Notes: a model not told the origin generated them from the sequence alone. A stretch of 64,000 nt of DNA from Prosthecobacter debontii (GCA_945873125.1 CAMCBV010000012.1:1-64000), one strand, 5' to 3'; positions 8,367-20,350 are shown, numbered from the stretch's first letter. Numbers and translations are program-made.

Positions 8367-9382
8367 TGTGCGAATTGGCTTAAGAAGCGGGTGTCGTTTT
8401 CGATGAGTAAGCGGATATCCTTGATACCCCAGCGGATCATGGCGAGGCGGTCTAAGCCCATGCCGAAGGCGAAGCCGGTGATTTTTTTAGGATCGAGGGC
8501 GTTGTCTTTGCGGGTGGCGTTGATGGATTTGAAAACCGCGGGATCGACCATGCCGCAGCCTGCGACTTCGATCCAACGAGGTGCTTGACCCTTGATCTGG
8601 AGTTTCACATCGATCTCGAACGAAGGCTCAGTGAAAGGGAAGAAGTGTGGGCGGAAACGGACCTCGGTTGAGGTTCCGAACATTTCATGGAAAAAGTATT
8701 CGAGCGTGCCTTTAAGGTCGGGGAGGGTGACATCGGTATCGACGAAGAGGCCTTCGAGTTGGTTGAAAACCGAAAGGTGAGTGGCATCGATTTCGTCGCG
8801 GCGGTAGGCAGAGCCGGGTGCGATGATGCGGATTGGCGGGGTGGAGGTTTCCATCGTGCGGATCTGGACGCTGGAGGTGTGAGTGCGGAGAAGTTTGCCT
8901 GAGTTGAAATAGAACGTATCCTTCTCGTTGCGCGCTGGGTGGTCGGCAGGGGTATTGAGGGCGTCGAAGCAATGGTATTCGTCTTCGATTTCAGGGCCAT
9001 CGGCGAGGGCGAAGCCCATTCGGCGGAGGATTTGGATCGCTTCATCGCGAATGAGCGTGAGCGGATGAAGTCCGCCCGTTGGAAGTGAACGAGGTGGAAG
9101 GGTGAGGTCGATGCCTGAAAGCGCGTTGGCATCCGCAATCGCTTGCAGGATGTTTTCTTTTTGCTGAAGAGCAGCGTTGATCTCGGTGCGGGCGGCATTA
9201 AGGGATTGTCCGAAAGTCGCTTTTTCCTCATTTGGGATGTCTTTGATGAGAGCGCCGGCGAGCGTAAGGGTGCCTTTTTTCCCGAGAACCGCGACGCGGG
9301 CGTCATCGAGAGCGCGCGCATCGTTGGCGGCGGCTATCAATTCGAGAGCGGAAGATTGGATGGATGCGATTTGCTCGTTCAT
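8363..9382 (-). CDS. pheS: Phenylalanyl-tRNA synthetase alpha subunit
   Basis: 339 residues, the normal size for the catalytic alpha subunit. After an N-terminal coiled-coil arm for tRNA binding (roughly residues 1-90), the class II synthetase core has motif 2 around FEIDVKLQIKGQAPRWIEV and VAGCGMVDP, and motif 3 in GFAFGMGLDRLAMIRWGI. The gene precedes pheT by 50 bases in the usual pheS-pheT order. Upstream, a 101-base gap separates it from argB, and that gap also ends in a short-period repeat. No Phe-rich attenuator leader peptide was found in this gap. Confidence 0.97.
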   Translation of the reverse strand: MNEQIASIQSSALELIAAANDARALDDARVAVLGKKGTLTLAGALIKDIPNEEKATFGQSLNAARTEINAALQQKENILQAIADANALSGIDLTLPPRSLPTGGLHPLTLIRDEAIQILRRMGFALADGPEIEDEYHCFDALNTPADHPARNEKDTFYFNSGKLLRTHTSSVQIRTMETSTPPIRIIAPGSAYRRDEIDATHLSVFNQLEGLFVDTDVTLPDLKGTLEYFFHEMFGTSTEVRFRPHFFPFTEPSFEIDVKLQIKGQAPRWIEVAGCGMVDPAVFKSINATRKDNALDPKKITGFAFGMGLDRLAMIRWGIKDIRLLIENDTRFLSQFAQ

Positions 9383-9450
9383 AGGCGGGCAAAGGGATAG
9401 CGGAGAGGCGGGCGGGGGGCAAGAGTTTGCTGAAGGCTGGAGTCTTGAAA

Positions 9451-9486
9451 ATAGGTCTTATAGGTCCTATAGGACTTATTTGCCTA
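9451..9486. repeat. 9-base tandem repeat at the end of argB
   Basis: Units ATAGGTCTT (9451-9459), ATAGGTCCT (9460-9468) and ATAGGACTT (9469-9477), then the diverged ATTTGCCTA (9478-9486), which contains the argB stop codon (TAG on the minus strand, 9484-9486). Part of the array is self-complementary around TATAGGTCCTATA. It shares the 9-base period and a TCTTAT/TCTGAT-like core with the pheS-pheT junction repeat. Confidence 0.55.
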
Positions 9487-10353
9487 AAGAGTCACCTCAG
9501 TGCCGATTCCGCCATCTGTAAAGATTTCCAATAAAAGTGCATGGGGCAGCCTTCCATCGACAAAATGGACTTTACGGACTCCGGCGTTGAGTGCGTCGAT
9601 CGCGGAGCGGATTTTCGGGATCATGCCGCCGGAGATCGTTCCATCGGCGATGAGGGCGTTGGCTTGCTCAACGTTGATGGATTGGATCAGCGAATTCGGG
9701 TCTTTGGGATCGGCGAGCAGGCCGGGAACGTCTGACAGGTAAACCAGTTTTGAGACGCGCAGTTCTTTCGCGAGAGCGGCTGCGGCAAGGTCGGCATTGA
9801 TGTTGAGGGGTTTGCCAGTGGGTAGCTCGGAAGCGAGGGGGGAAATTACAGGAACGATACCTGCTTTGTTTGCAGCGTCCATGTTGGAAAGATTGCATCC
9901 AACGACCTCGCCAACACGACCGAGGTCGATGGGATTTCCGTCTTTGTCGAAGGATTGAATTTTTTCACCGAGGAAGATGTCGGTTCCGGGAATGCCAATC
10001 GCTTTGCCGCCGAATTCGCGAATCATGCGGACGAGGCCAGGATTGATTTCATTAGAAAGGACGCGCGCGACGATATCGATGGCTTCGTCGCTGGTGTAGC
10101 GGAGGCCATTGATGAATTTGGCCTCGATGCCGGATCTCTCCATCGCGGCGGAAATGGCTTTTCCTCCGCCGTGAACAACAACGGGATTGATGCCTGCGAC
10201 TTCGAGAAAAGTGATGTCGCGCATGACATTGGCGACAAGCTCGGGATCTTCCATCGCGGAGCCACCCATTTTGATGAGAATAGTCTTTGAGCGGAAGGCC
10301 TGAAGATAGGGCAGAGCTTCGATCAGGGCGTTGGCTTTTTCGGCGGGATTCAT
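9484..10353 (-). CDS. argB: Acetylglutamate kinase
   Basis: Second step of arginine synthesis: phosphorylation of N-acetylglutamate by ATP. From the ATG at 10353 the protein has 289 residues, the family length. The amino-acid kinase fold shows ILIKMGGSAM near the N-terminus (catalytic Lys), VVHGGGKAIS for substrate binding, and NADLAAAALA later on. An ATG further upstream (10410) would add residues encoded by a heptad repeat (10359-10393) and was rejected. No other arg genes are near. It lies between a membrane protein gene and pheS on the same strand. Confidence 0.95.
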   Translation of the reverse strand: MNPAEKANALIEALPYLQAFRSKTILIKMGGSAMEDPELVANVMRDITFLEVAGINPVVVHGGGKAISAAMERSGIEAKFINGLRYTSDEAIDIVARVLSNEINPGLVRMIREFGGKAIGIPGTDIFLGEKIQSFDKDGNPIDLGRVGEVVGCNLSNMDAANKAGIVPVISPLASELPTGKPLNINADLAAAALAKELRVSKLVYLSDVPGLLADPKDPNSLIQSINVEQANALIADGTISGGMIPKIRSAIDALNAGVRKVHFVDGRLPHALLLEIFTDGGIGTEVTL

Positions 10354-10358
10354 ATTTG

Positions 10359-10393
10359 GAGACAGAAGACTATGAGACAAAAGACACAAGAAT
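10359..10393. repeat. 7-base tandem repeat upstream of argB
   Basis: Reading the plus strand: GAGACAG, AAGACTA, TGAGACA, AAAGACA, CAAGAAT, i.e. heptads around (N)AGACA. The repeat sits in the 50-base gap just before the chosen argB start, so it probably forms the untranslated leader. If translated it would give a meaningless CLLSHSLLS-like peptide. Confidence 0.45.
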
Positions 10394-10403
10394 AGAATAT
10401 ATT

Positions 10404-11699
10404 TCACCATGGAAGTTGAAAGCGTCCGCGGCGGTATTGGTTGGTTTTACGACGGGTAAAATAGATGGAGACGCAGAGGGTTGCCAGAGCGGGCAGAGTG
10501 GGTATCCATGTCGCGGTCAGATGCACGATTGGAAAATGAAGCAGGATCCATACAAAGGTGAGGACAATCAGTGGTCGGCGGCCTTCGCTGCCGGGGTAAA
10601 GGTTTTGGATGCCGAAAATCAGGCTTAGTAGCGCGGCGATAAAGAGGAGTTCGATGTCTTTGGAGAGGTATCCATAATACTTGATCGAAAATCCATGGGA
10701 AGGATTTGAAAACAAAGTGACGGTCTGGATGAGTGAGTTGGAAAATTCCATGGATGGGAGATCCTGTGCCGGCTGAGTGTTGCGAATAACGGCCGACGGA
10801 GAGTCATGCTGGGCGAACGTTTGCGCTGTCGCATCAAGCAGATTTTCAGCGGCAAAAGTTTTAGGTTTAATGCTTTTGAATGTGGCTGGGAAATGGCTCA
10901 GGCGGCCATAGGAGTCGATCGGAATGTAGCATGAGTTTTTACCCAGATAGATGTGACGACCCAGATTGACTTGGATCGAGGCTGGAGAGATCTTCAAGTG
11001 ATTGAGTGCGGCGAGAAGGTGAAAAGAGAGAACCACGCGATCATCCCAGATTGCGATGAGGGGTAGCGAATTCCGGTCGGGTTCGGATTCGAGTGTGGTG
11101 AAACCGGCGAGTGATTTTTCATTTCCCAGGAGGACTCCCGGAATGGGGATCCGATTTACGACGGGAACGAGGGCTGTGTTTCCGTGGACTTGGGAAAGAG
11201 AGATGGAACCTCGGCGAAACGCGGCAGGGAGCGGCGAAGGAACAGAGCCTCTGGATAAAGGGGCTGCGGTGACCAAGTTTGCAAAGCTATCCAGCTGCTT
11301 GTCTAAAGCGGCGAGAGGAATCGTTTCCGGATCAGTCCAAGTCAGAGGAATACCGATGGATACGGAGTTTTGGCGAAGCCTTATGAGATTTTTGAGAATG
11401 ATTGCGAAATCCACCGGTGAGGGAGGGGATTGCTGAAAAATTCGATTCGGGTCATCGGTGATCGTGATATCGAGAGGCTGACTGATTTTTTTGAAATCGG
11501 GTTCTCTGGATGTTTTGTTGGCGTAGGGTTTTTCGGGTGACCCATCGCCGTCGATCACCGATTCCGATCCTGTGAAAGGGACGGTTGTGACAAGGAAGGC
11601 GTATCGTTCGACCTTGCTACCCGGAATCAACCAGCACGCGGCGAGTCCCGCAATCGATGAGCAAATGATGCTGGCGTAACGACGGGGAATCATGGGCAA
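10404..11699 (-). CDS. CHASE2-like membrane protein without output domain
   Basis: A 431-residue protein with an N-terminal membrane segment (YASIICSSIAGLAACWLI), a large extracytoplasmic region and two or three C-terminal membrane helices (about residues 340-415). The middle region (LDITITDDPNRI, then a predicted helix and SVSIGIPLTW) and the IPIDSYGRLSHFPA segment resemble CHASE2 sensory domains. In such proteins the helices normally lead into a cyclase, kinase or GGDEF domain; here the protein stops with a basic tail of about 20 residues. It may be a sensor that signals through a partner, or a structural envelope protein. It sits 6 bases after tmk. The CHASE2 match is a judgement by eye. 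Confidence 0.6.
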   Translation of the reverse strand: MPMIPRRYASIICSSIAGLAACWLIPGSKVERYAFLVTTVPFTGSESVIDGDGSPEKPYANKTSREPDFKKISQPLDITITDDPNRIFQQSPPSPVDFAIILKNLIRLRQNSVSIGIPLTWTDPETIPLAALDKQLDSFANLVTAAPLSRGSVPSPLPAAFRRGSISLSQVHGNTALVPVVNRIPIPGVLLGNEKSLAGFTTLESEPDRNSLPLIAIWDDRVVLSFHLLAALNHLKISPASIQVNLGRHIYLGKNSCYIPIDSYGRLSHFPATFKSIKPKTFAAENLLDATAQTFAQHDSPSAVIRNTQPAQDLPSMEFSNSLIQTVTLFSNPSHGFSIKYYGYLSKDIELLFIAALLSLIFGIQNLYPGSEGRRPLIVLTFVWILLHFPIVHLTATWIPTLPALATLCVSIYFTRRKTNQYRRGRFQLPW

Positions 11700-11705
11700 A
11701 AGGGA

Positions 11706-12299
11706 TTAGGGTAGCTTGGATGTGAATGAGGAAACTGCTCGAAGAACGCTTTGTGTGACCTCGTCGGCGCTGCTCGTGGCATCGATGATTTTGACGAATG
11801 GTTCGTCTTTCAGGGAGAGGAAAATTTCACGGCAGCGGGCGAGATTGGCGCGTTGTTCGAACTCGTTTGCCGTATCGCCGCGCGAGCCGATACGGGCATG
11901 TGCGGTATCCACGTCGAGGTCGAGGATGAGCAGGAGATCGGGAACGGGCGCGAAAGCCTCGTTGTCCTTGCGGATCAGAAAGGGATCGAAGCCGCGAGCG
12001 CCCTGATAGGCCATGGTTGAGAAATAGTAGCGGTCCAGAATGACGACGTGGCCGGCGGCAAGAGCGGGTTTGATGAGTTCATCCACGTGTTGTTTGCGAT
12101 CATTGAGAAAAGCCTGGAGTTCATCCTCGGGCGAGAGTCTGCCGGTTTCCGCGGACTTGCGTAGCAGAGTTCCCCATGGTCCGTCAGTGGGTTCGCGCGA
12201 CAAGGTGACCGTTTTTCCCTGGGCTCTGAAATATTCGGCGAGACGTTTTGATTGGGTGGATTTCCCAGTACCGTCGATGCCTTCGAGGACGATGAACAT
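11706..12299 (-). CDS. tmk: Thymidylate kinase
   Basis: Phosphorylates dTMP to dTDP. 197 residues, typical length. The P-loop GIDGTGKST is at residues 7-15, the substrate loop REPTDGPWG follows, and DRYYFSTMAYQGARG carries the family's DRY motif with downstream substrate-contacting residues. The LID region contains SRGDTANEFEQR. The gene is 12 bases after the carboxypeptidase gene and 6 before the CHASE2-like gene, so it is probably cotranscribed with both. Confidence 0.95.
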   Translation of the reverse strand: MFIVLEGIDGTGKSTQSKRLAEYFRAQGKTVTLSREPTDGPWGTLLRKSAETGRLSPEDELQAFLNDRKQHVDELIKPALAAGHVVILDRYYFSTMAYQGARGFDPFLIRKDNEAFAPVPDLLLILDLDVDTAHARIGSRGDTANEFEQRANLARCREIFLSLKDEPFVKIIDATSSADEVTQSVLRAVSSFTSKLP

Positions 12300-12311
12300 G
12301 ATGATGAAGTG

Positions 12312-13775
12312 CTAGAGATAGCGTGTTGTGAGGTGTTTGAGGTAGTCGTGGGTGTCTGGTGCGTGTCCCGTTGCGAGTAGCATGAGATCTGCAGGGTCGT
12401 GAGTTGCTCCGTGATGGTGGATGTTTTTGCGCAACCATGCGAGCAAAGGTGTGTAGTCGGCTTCTTCGGTTGCGGATTTGATTTTTGGATCGGAAACAGC
12501 GGCTTGGAAAAGCTGTGCCGCGTTGATGTTGCCGAGCGTGTATGTCGGAAAGTAACCGATTCCACCCATCGACCAATGGATATCCTGAAGGCAGCCGTGG
12601 GCGTCGTCTTTGGGCTGAAAGCCAAAGGATTTTTCGAACAAAGCATTCCATGTCGCGGGGACATCTTTGATGGAAATTTCCTTTTTGAGTAGCATACGTT
12701 CGATTTGGAAACGCAGGATGATGTGCAGATCATAAGTTGCCTCATCCGCTTCAACGCGGATTTCGGAGAGTTCCGCGCGGTTGATGTAATGAAGGAATTT
12801 TTCGAGAGGAAAGTCTTTGAGTTGCGGAAAGTATCCTTTGGCGATGGGATAGAATTTATTCCAAAACGCGGCTGAGCGGCCGATCTGATTTTCCCAGAGT
12901 CGGGATTGGGATTCGTGGATGCCGAGTGAGACAGCAGAGCCGGAGGGCAGGCCGAAGTCATCGCTCGGAAGGCCTTGTTCATAGAGACCATGGCCGACTT
13001 CGTGCATGATGCCGAAGAGGGATGAGGTGAAATCGTTGAGGTCGTAGCGGGTTGTGATACGGATATCCTGAGGACCGAGGGTGGTGCAGAACGGGTGGGT
13101 GGTCGTATCAATGCGACCGGAGTGGAAATCAAAACCCATTTCCGCAGCCACGGCCGCGTTGAAATCCTGTTGGGCTCGAAGCGGATAGATTCCTTCTGGC
13201 AAGGATGGGTTCAACGATTTGGATTTTTCAACCGCGGCAGCTGAGATGGGAGCGAGGCGATCCTGCAACGTATCAAAGAGCTTTGCAATTTCCTGAGAGG
13301 AAGTATTTCTCTCATACCCTTCAAGCAGCGCGCTGTAGGGCTCGTCCGGAAAGCCCCAGAGATCGGCTTTTTGCAGGGCGATATCGACGAGGCTCTGGAG
13401 ATGCGGTGCGAAAATCGAAAAGTCGGATTGTCTACGCGCCTCAATCCATGCGTGGTGGGCGGCGGATTCGATAGAGGATTCGCGGGCAACAAGTTCGGTA
13501 CTGATTTTACCAGCGCGGTCGGATTTGCGACGAAGTTCGCGGAGGTTGGCGGAATGGGTTGGGTCGGTTCCTAGATTTTCAGCTTCCGCTTTCGCGAGGG
13601 CCGAGAGGTAGGATTCAGAGGTCGAAAGCTCGTGAGCGTGAGCGGCGAGGTAGGAAAGTTGGTTGGCGCGGTATTCGGCCGATTTTGAGGGAAGATAAGT
13701 TTCCTGATCCCAAGAAAGCACCGAGCTTATTTGCTCGATGAGGGTGATCCGGCGGACTTGATCGAAGAGGTTCAT
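12312..13775 (-). CDS. Carboxypeptidase Taq (M32 metallopeptidase)
   Basis: 487 residues, matching the M32 family of thermostable carboxypeptidases, which remove C-terminal amino acids in the cytoplasm. The zinc motif HEVGH is at residues 258-262 within GIMHEVGHGLYEQG. Downstream family motifs such as GIHESQSRLWENQ and ATYDLHIILRF are present, and the family's DIHWSMGGIGYFPTYTLG is near the C-terminus. No signal peptide. It is the first gene of the minus-strand run that continues into tmk, starting about 50 bases beyond the groEL terminator hairpin. Confidence 0.94.
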   Translation of the reverse strand: MNLFDQVRRITLIEQISSVLSWDQETYLPSKSAEYRANQLSYLAAHAHELSTSESYLSALAKAEAENLGTDPTHSANLRELRRKSDRAGKISTELVARESSIESAAHHAWIEARRQSDFSIFAPHLQSLVDIALQKADLWGFPDEPYSALLEGYERNTSSQEIAKLFDTLQDRLAPISAAAVEKSKSLNPSLPEGIYPLRAQQDFNAAVAAEMGFDFHSGRIDTTTHPFCTTLGPQDIRITTRYDLNDFTSSLFGIMHEVGHGLYEQGLPSDDFGLPSGSAVSLGIHESQSRLWENQIGRSAAFWNKFYPIAKGYFPQLKDFPLEKFLHYINRAELSEIRVEADEATYDLHIILRFQIERMLLKKEISIKDVPATWNALFEKSFGFQPKDDAHGCLQDIHWSMGGIGYFPTYTLGNINAAQLFQAAVSDPKIKSATEEADYTPLLAWLRKNIHHHGATHDPADLMLLATGHAPDTHDYLKHLTTRYL

Positions 13776-13825
13776 GGAAGGAGTTTGAACGAACCGAGGG
13801 AAAGGTCGAAGTTTTTTGATAAAGA

Positions 13826-13867
13826 AAAAGCCGGGCAGCTCCGATGGATCGGAGTGCCCGGCTTTGG
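13826..13867 (-). terminator. Intrinsic terminator after groEL
   Basis: On the minus strand AAAGCCGGGCA pairs with TGCCCGGCTTT, with an inner CTCCGAT/ATCGGAG-type extension, and the stem is followed by a T-rich stretch (GGCTTTTTCTTT). It lies about 35 bases beyond the groEL stop codon and is well placed to end the dnaK-groES-groEL transcript before the carboxypeptidase gene. Confidence 0.85.
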
Positions 13868-13900
13868 ATAAGATCGGCGACCGAAGATCGCCGCTACGAA

Positions 13901-15547
<1,647 letters not shown>

Positions 15548-15550
15548 TTA

Positions 15551-15578
15551 AGATTTGAGATTTGAAATTTGAGACTTA
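15551..15578. repeat. 7-base tandem repeat between groES and groEL
   Basis: Four heptads on the plus strand: AGATTTG, AGATTTG, AAATTTG, AGACTTA. They occupy most of the 43-base gap between the two cistrons and end at the groES stop codon. The array resembles in form, but not in sequence, the heptads upstream of argB. Confidence 0.55.
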
Positions 15579-15866
15579 ACTGACAATTCCGAGAATATCG
15601 GATTCGGAGATGATGAGGACTTCTTGACCGTCGAGTTTGACTTCTGTTCCGCCGTATTTGGAGATCAGGACCTTGTCGCCGACTTTGACGGAGAACTCGA
15701 TGGTTTTGCCGTCGTCGTCTTTGCCGCCAGTGCCGAGGCTGATGACTTCAGCTTCCTGAGGTTTTTCTTTGGCGGTGTCAGGAAGGACGATTCCGCCTGC
15801 GCTGATCGCGTCTGCTTCGAGGCGTTTGACGAGGACACGTTGTCCGAGTGGTTTGATGTTAGCCAT
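15576..15866 (-). CDS. groES: 10-kDa co-chaperonin GroES
   Basis: 96 residues, normal length. Forms the heptameric lid on Gro[14 protein letters not shown] at the N-terminus, then the mobile loop ([19 protein letters not shown]) with the hydrophobic IVL tripeptide that docks on GroEL, and a C-terminal [17 protein letters not shown]. It lies 75 bases after dnaK, with a stem-loop in the gap, and before groEL. Confidence 0.98.
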   Translation of the reverse strand: MANIKPLGQRVLVKRLEADAISAGGIVLPDTAKEKPQEAEVISLGTGGKDDDGKTIEFSVKVGDKVLISKYGGTEVKLDGQEVLIISESDILGIVS

Positions 15867-15906
15867 ATGTGTTTTGCGTTTCTTGGTTATTAGTTGGTTT
15901 GAGAGG

Positions 15907-15931
15907 CCACTGCTACCCGAGGCAGCAGTGG
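15907..15931. promoter_or_regulatory. Stem-loop between dnaK and groES
   Basis: CCACTGCT (15907-15914) pairs perfectly with AGCAGTGG (15924-15931) around a 9-base loop. On the transcribed minus strand it is not followed by a T-run, so it is more likely an RNA processing or stability element between the cistrons than a full terminator. No CIRCE operator (TTAGCACTC-type inverted repeat) is visible here. Confidence 0.5.
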
Positions 15932-15941
15932 AAATTTTTTG

Positions 15942-17960
<2,019 letters not shown>

Positions 17961-18045
17961 TTAGAACTTTCAGATTGGACAAAATGTCACAGCTGGGGGC
18001 GCGTTTTTGGCGCAGTGTGACAAGGAAGAGCGATGGGGTGAGGTC

Positions 18046-18351
18046 CGCGGTCCATGCCGCCATCCGGTGTGCCGCCTCCGGCTGATAAAAATAAAACGGC
18101 TGCATAAGTGCACCCGACTGGATTGGCTCCAACGCCCATCCGGTTTGCGACCTCCGGTCGATTAAAGATAGTGCACCAAGAGTGCACCCGACTGGATTGC
18201 GGCCCATTGCCGCCATCCGGTGTGCAGCCTCCGGCTGATAAAAATAAAACGGCTGCAAAAGTGCACCCGACTGGATTGGCTCCAACGCCCATCCGGTTTG
18301 CGACCTCCGGTCGATTAAAGATAGTGCACCAAGAGTGCACCCGACTGGATT
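18046..18351. repeat. Tandem array of tRNA-Arg 3'-end repeats
   Basis: An 18-base sequence, AGTGCACCCGACTGGATT, occurs four times: 18107-18124, 18181-18198, 18260-18277 and 18334-18351, the last being the real 3' end of tRNA-Arg. Between them alternate a 56-base unit A (two identical copies, 18125-18180 and 18278-18333) and a ~61-base unit B (18199-18259, with a diverged copy from about 18046), giving a 153-base period. Both units contain a hairpin whose stem differs by paired changes: CGACC/GGTCG in A, CAGCC/GGCTG in B, with the same TCC loop. The 480-base gap from dnaK to the tRNA contains no credible gene. Confidence 0.85.
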
Positions 18352-18409
18352 CGAACCAGTGACCGTCCGCTTAGAAGGCGGATGCTCTATCCAACTGAGC
18401 TACGGGTGC
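18336..18409 (-). tRNA. tRNA-Arg (UCU)
   Basis: On the minus strand: acceptor GCACCCG with CGGGTGC, D arm GCTC/GAGC, anticodon stem TCCGC/GCGGA around loop CTTCTAA with anticodon TCT, and T arm ACTGG-TTCGAAT-CCAGT. The discriminator A is at 18336 and CCA is not encoded, in contrast to the tRNA-Phe at 4892. Its 3' end is the copied segment in the adjoining tandem array. It reads the rare AGA codon. Confidence 0.96.
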
Positions 18410-18456
18410 TGAGTGGAGAAAGGATGGATGGGGGTTCGGGGGGAGAAAGTCAAGAA

Positions 18457-19155
18457 TCAGTCTTTGGTGGTAAGGATGATGTCTTTGAATTGGACCTGCA
18501 TCGGAGGACCTGCGTGCATTTGGAGGGCGATGACGCCGCTCTTGGGAGCTTCTGCGGTTTCGTCGGTGACGTCGACGGTGAGCTTGCCGTTGATGTATTG
18601 TTGAACGTGATTCCCTTGGGCGACGATTTTGTATTCGTTCCAGTCATCTTTGTTGATAGCGGCTTGAATTTCCTTGTCATCACCCGTTTTGCCAGTGATT
18701 TCGAGGATGGGCTTTGCAGGTTTTTCGCCTTGTTTGATGACGACTTGTTGGCTGCGGAGGGCAAGAATTCCACGACCTTTTTCCTCGTAAAGAATACCGC
18801 TGTATTCGTCTCCGTATTCGAAGTCGGCTTGGTAACCTCCTACGATAAATTTCGAAGCGTCGATCACCTTGCTGCGGTATTGGATGCCGCTGTTGGTGTA
18901 TTTTTTATCGTCACCCGGGGTCATTTTGAATTTGAGGGTGAGGGTGAAATCGGCGGGTTCGCCACCTTTCCATGTGATGAAAGTATTATGCGGGACAGGA
19001 TTTTCTGGGGTGGATTTCGCGGTGATAGCTCCGTCGACCACGGACCAGAATTTTGGATCGCCTTCCCAGTTGGTGAGGTCTTTGCCATTGAAGAGTTGGG
19101 TTTCTCCAGCGAGTGCTGGGACGGCGAGCAATGCGAGCAGAAGGATGTTTTTCAT
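18457..19155 (-). CDS. Secreted DUF1080 protein
   Basis: 232 residues with a clear signal peptide (MKNILLLALLAVPALA) followed by the DUF1080 signature LFNGKDLTNWEG. The domain is a concanavalin-like beta sandwich, and members are annotated as 3-keto-disaccharide hydrolases or as carbohydrate-binding. The family is greatly expanded in Verrucomicrobiota and Planctomycetota. Other family-like features are NSGIQYRSKV and the closing segment with VQFKDIILTTKD. The gene follows tyrS by 13 bases and lies before tRNA-Arg; its neighbours do not suggest a pathway. Confidence 0.88.
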   Translation of the reverse strand: MKNILLLALLAVPALAGETQLFNGKDLTNWEGDPKFWSVVDGAITAKSTPENPVPHNTFITWKGGEPADFTLTLKFKMTPGDDKKYTNSGIQYRSKVIDASKFIVGGYQADFEYGDEYSGILYEEKGRGILALRSQQVVIKQGEKPAKPILEITGKTGDDKEIQAAINKDDWNEYKIVAQGNHVQQYINGKLTVDVTDETAEAPKSGVIALQMHAGPPMQVQFKDIILTTKD

Positions 19156-19168
19156 GATAATTTTTTTG

Positions 19169-20350
19169 TTAGATAAAGCGAATCGCGTGTTTTTTTGAGA
19201 GTTTCAAAATGTCCCCAGAAGATGGGTTGAGAGTGAATGTCGGATCGGTGAGTTTTTCTCCGTTCAGTTGAACCGAACCTGAGAGGATAAACTGTTTACG
19301 CAACTCGCCGTTGGATTTTTCCAAATCGAATGCGGTTTTGAAAGCGAATGCGGTGATGGAGAGAAGGCTGAGGTCTGCCGGTAGCTTGGAAATGTTGAGT
19401 TCCGGTAGTTCGGCGGCGTTGAGATCTTTTTTGGAGAAGCGGGTATCCCAGTCGTTGCGGGCGGCAGTGGCTTCGGTTTGGCTGTGGTAGCGGGCGGTGA
19501 GTTGCTCCGCCAGAGATTTCTTGGCTTCCATGGGATGGATGGAAGGATCAAGTGATTGCCCCAGGAGGAGAGTATAATAACGCGCCATCAATTCATCGGA
19601 AACGCTCATGAGTTTGCCGAACATTTCCTGGGGAGGTTCGGAAACGCCGATGTAGTTGCCGTAGGATTTCGACATTTTCTTGACGCCATCAAGGCCTTCC
19701 AGCAACGGCATGACCATGACAACTTGTTGCGGCTGGCCTTCGTCTTTTTGCATGTCCCTGCCTACAAGAATATTGAAAAGCTGGTCTGTTCCGCCGAGTT
19801 CGACATCGGCGCGGATTTCGACGGAGTCCCAGCCCTGCATGATGGGGTATTGGAGTTCATGGAGGCGGACTTCCTGGCCTGCGTCGAGGCGATTGCGGAA
19901 ATCCTCACGTTGGAGCATTTGTTGCAGGGTGACGCGGGCATTGAGTTTGAGGATTTCCTCGTAGGTCATTTTGCGAAACCAATCCCCGTTGTAGACAATC
20001 TCGGCTTTGTCGCGGTCGAGAATTTTGAAAGCCTGCTCGGTATAGGTCGCCGCATTCACGAGCACCTCATCTCTTGTGAGCGGTGGGCGGGTGGCGGATC
20101 GTCCTGAAGGATCGCCGATCGTGGCGGTAAAATCACCAATCAGGAGAACGGCTTGGTGGCCAAGGAGTTGAAACTGGCGAAGTTTTTCGAGAGCAACCGT
20201 GTGGCCAAAGTGGATGTCCGGTGCTGTGGGATCGACTCCAAGTTTGATCCGCAGCGGGCGGCCGAGTTTGAGTTTTTCCAGGAGTTCTTTTTCAGAGAGG
20301 ACTCTGGCAGCTCCGGAGGTCAGATGGGAGAGTTGTTGTTCTGGGGACAA
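19169..20350 (-). CDS. tyrS: Tyrosyl-tRNA synthetase
   Basis: Class I synthetase of 393 residues that charges tRNA-Tyr. The HIGH motif appears as HFGH at 47-50, with the family's KLGVDPTAPDIHFGHTVAL context, and the KMSKS motif appears as KKMSKSYGNYIG. The C-terminus (about residues 330-393) is an S4-type RNA-binding domain ending in SGDILKLSKKHAIRFI. The length and HFGH form fit the TyrZ-like bacterial group. It begins 12 bases after the kinase gene. Confidence 0.96.
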   Translation of the reverse strand: MSPEQQLSHLTSGAARVLSEKELLEKLKLGRPLRIKLGVDPTAPDIHFGHTVALEKLRQFQLLGHQAVLLIGDFTATIGDPSGRSATRPPLTRDEVLVNAATYTEQAFKILDRDKAEIVYNGDWFRKMTYEEILKLNARVTLQQMLQREDFRNRLDAGQEVRLHELQYPIMQGWDSVEIRADVELGGTDQLFNILVGRDMQKDEGQPQQVVMVMPLLEGLDGVKKMSKSYGNYIGVSEPPQEMFGKLMSVSDELMARYYTLLLGQSLDPSIHPMEAKKSLAEQLTARYHSQTEATAARNDWDTRFSKKDLNAAELPELNISKLPADLSLLSITAFAFKTAFDLEKSNGELRKQFILSGSVQLNGEKLTDPTFTLNPSSGDILKLSKKHAIRFI

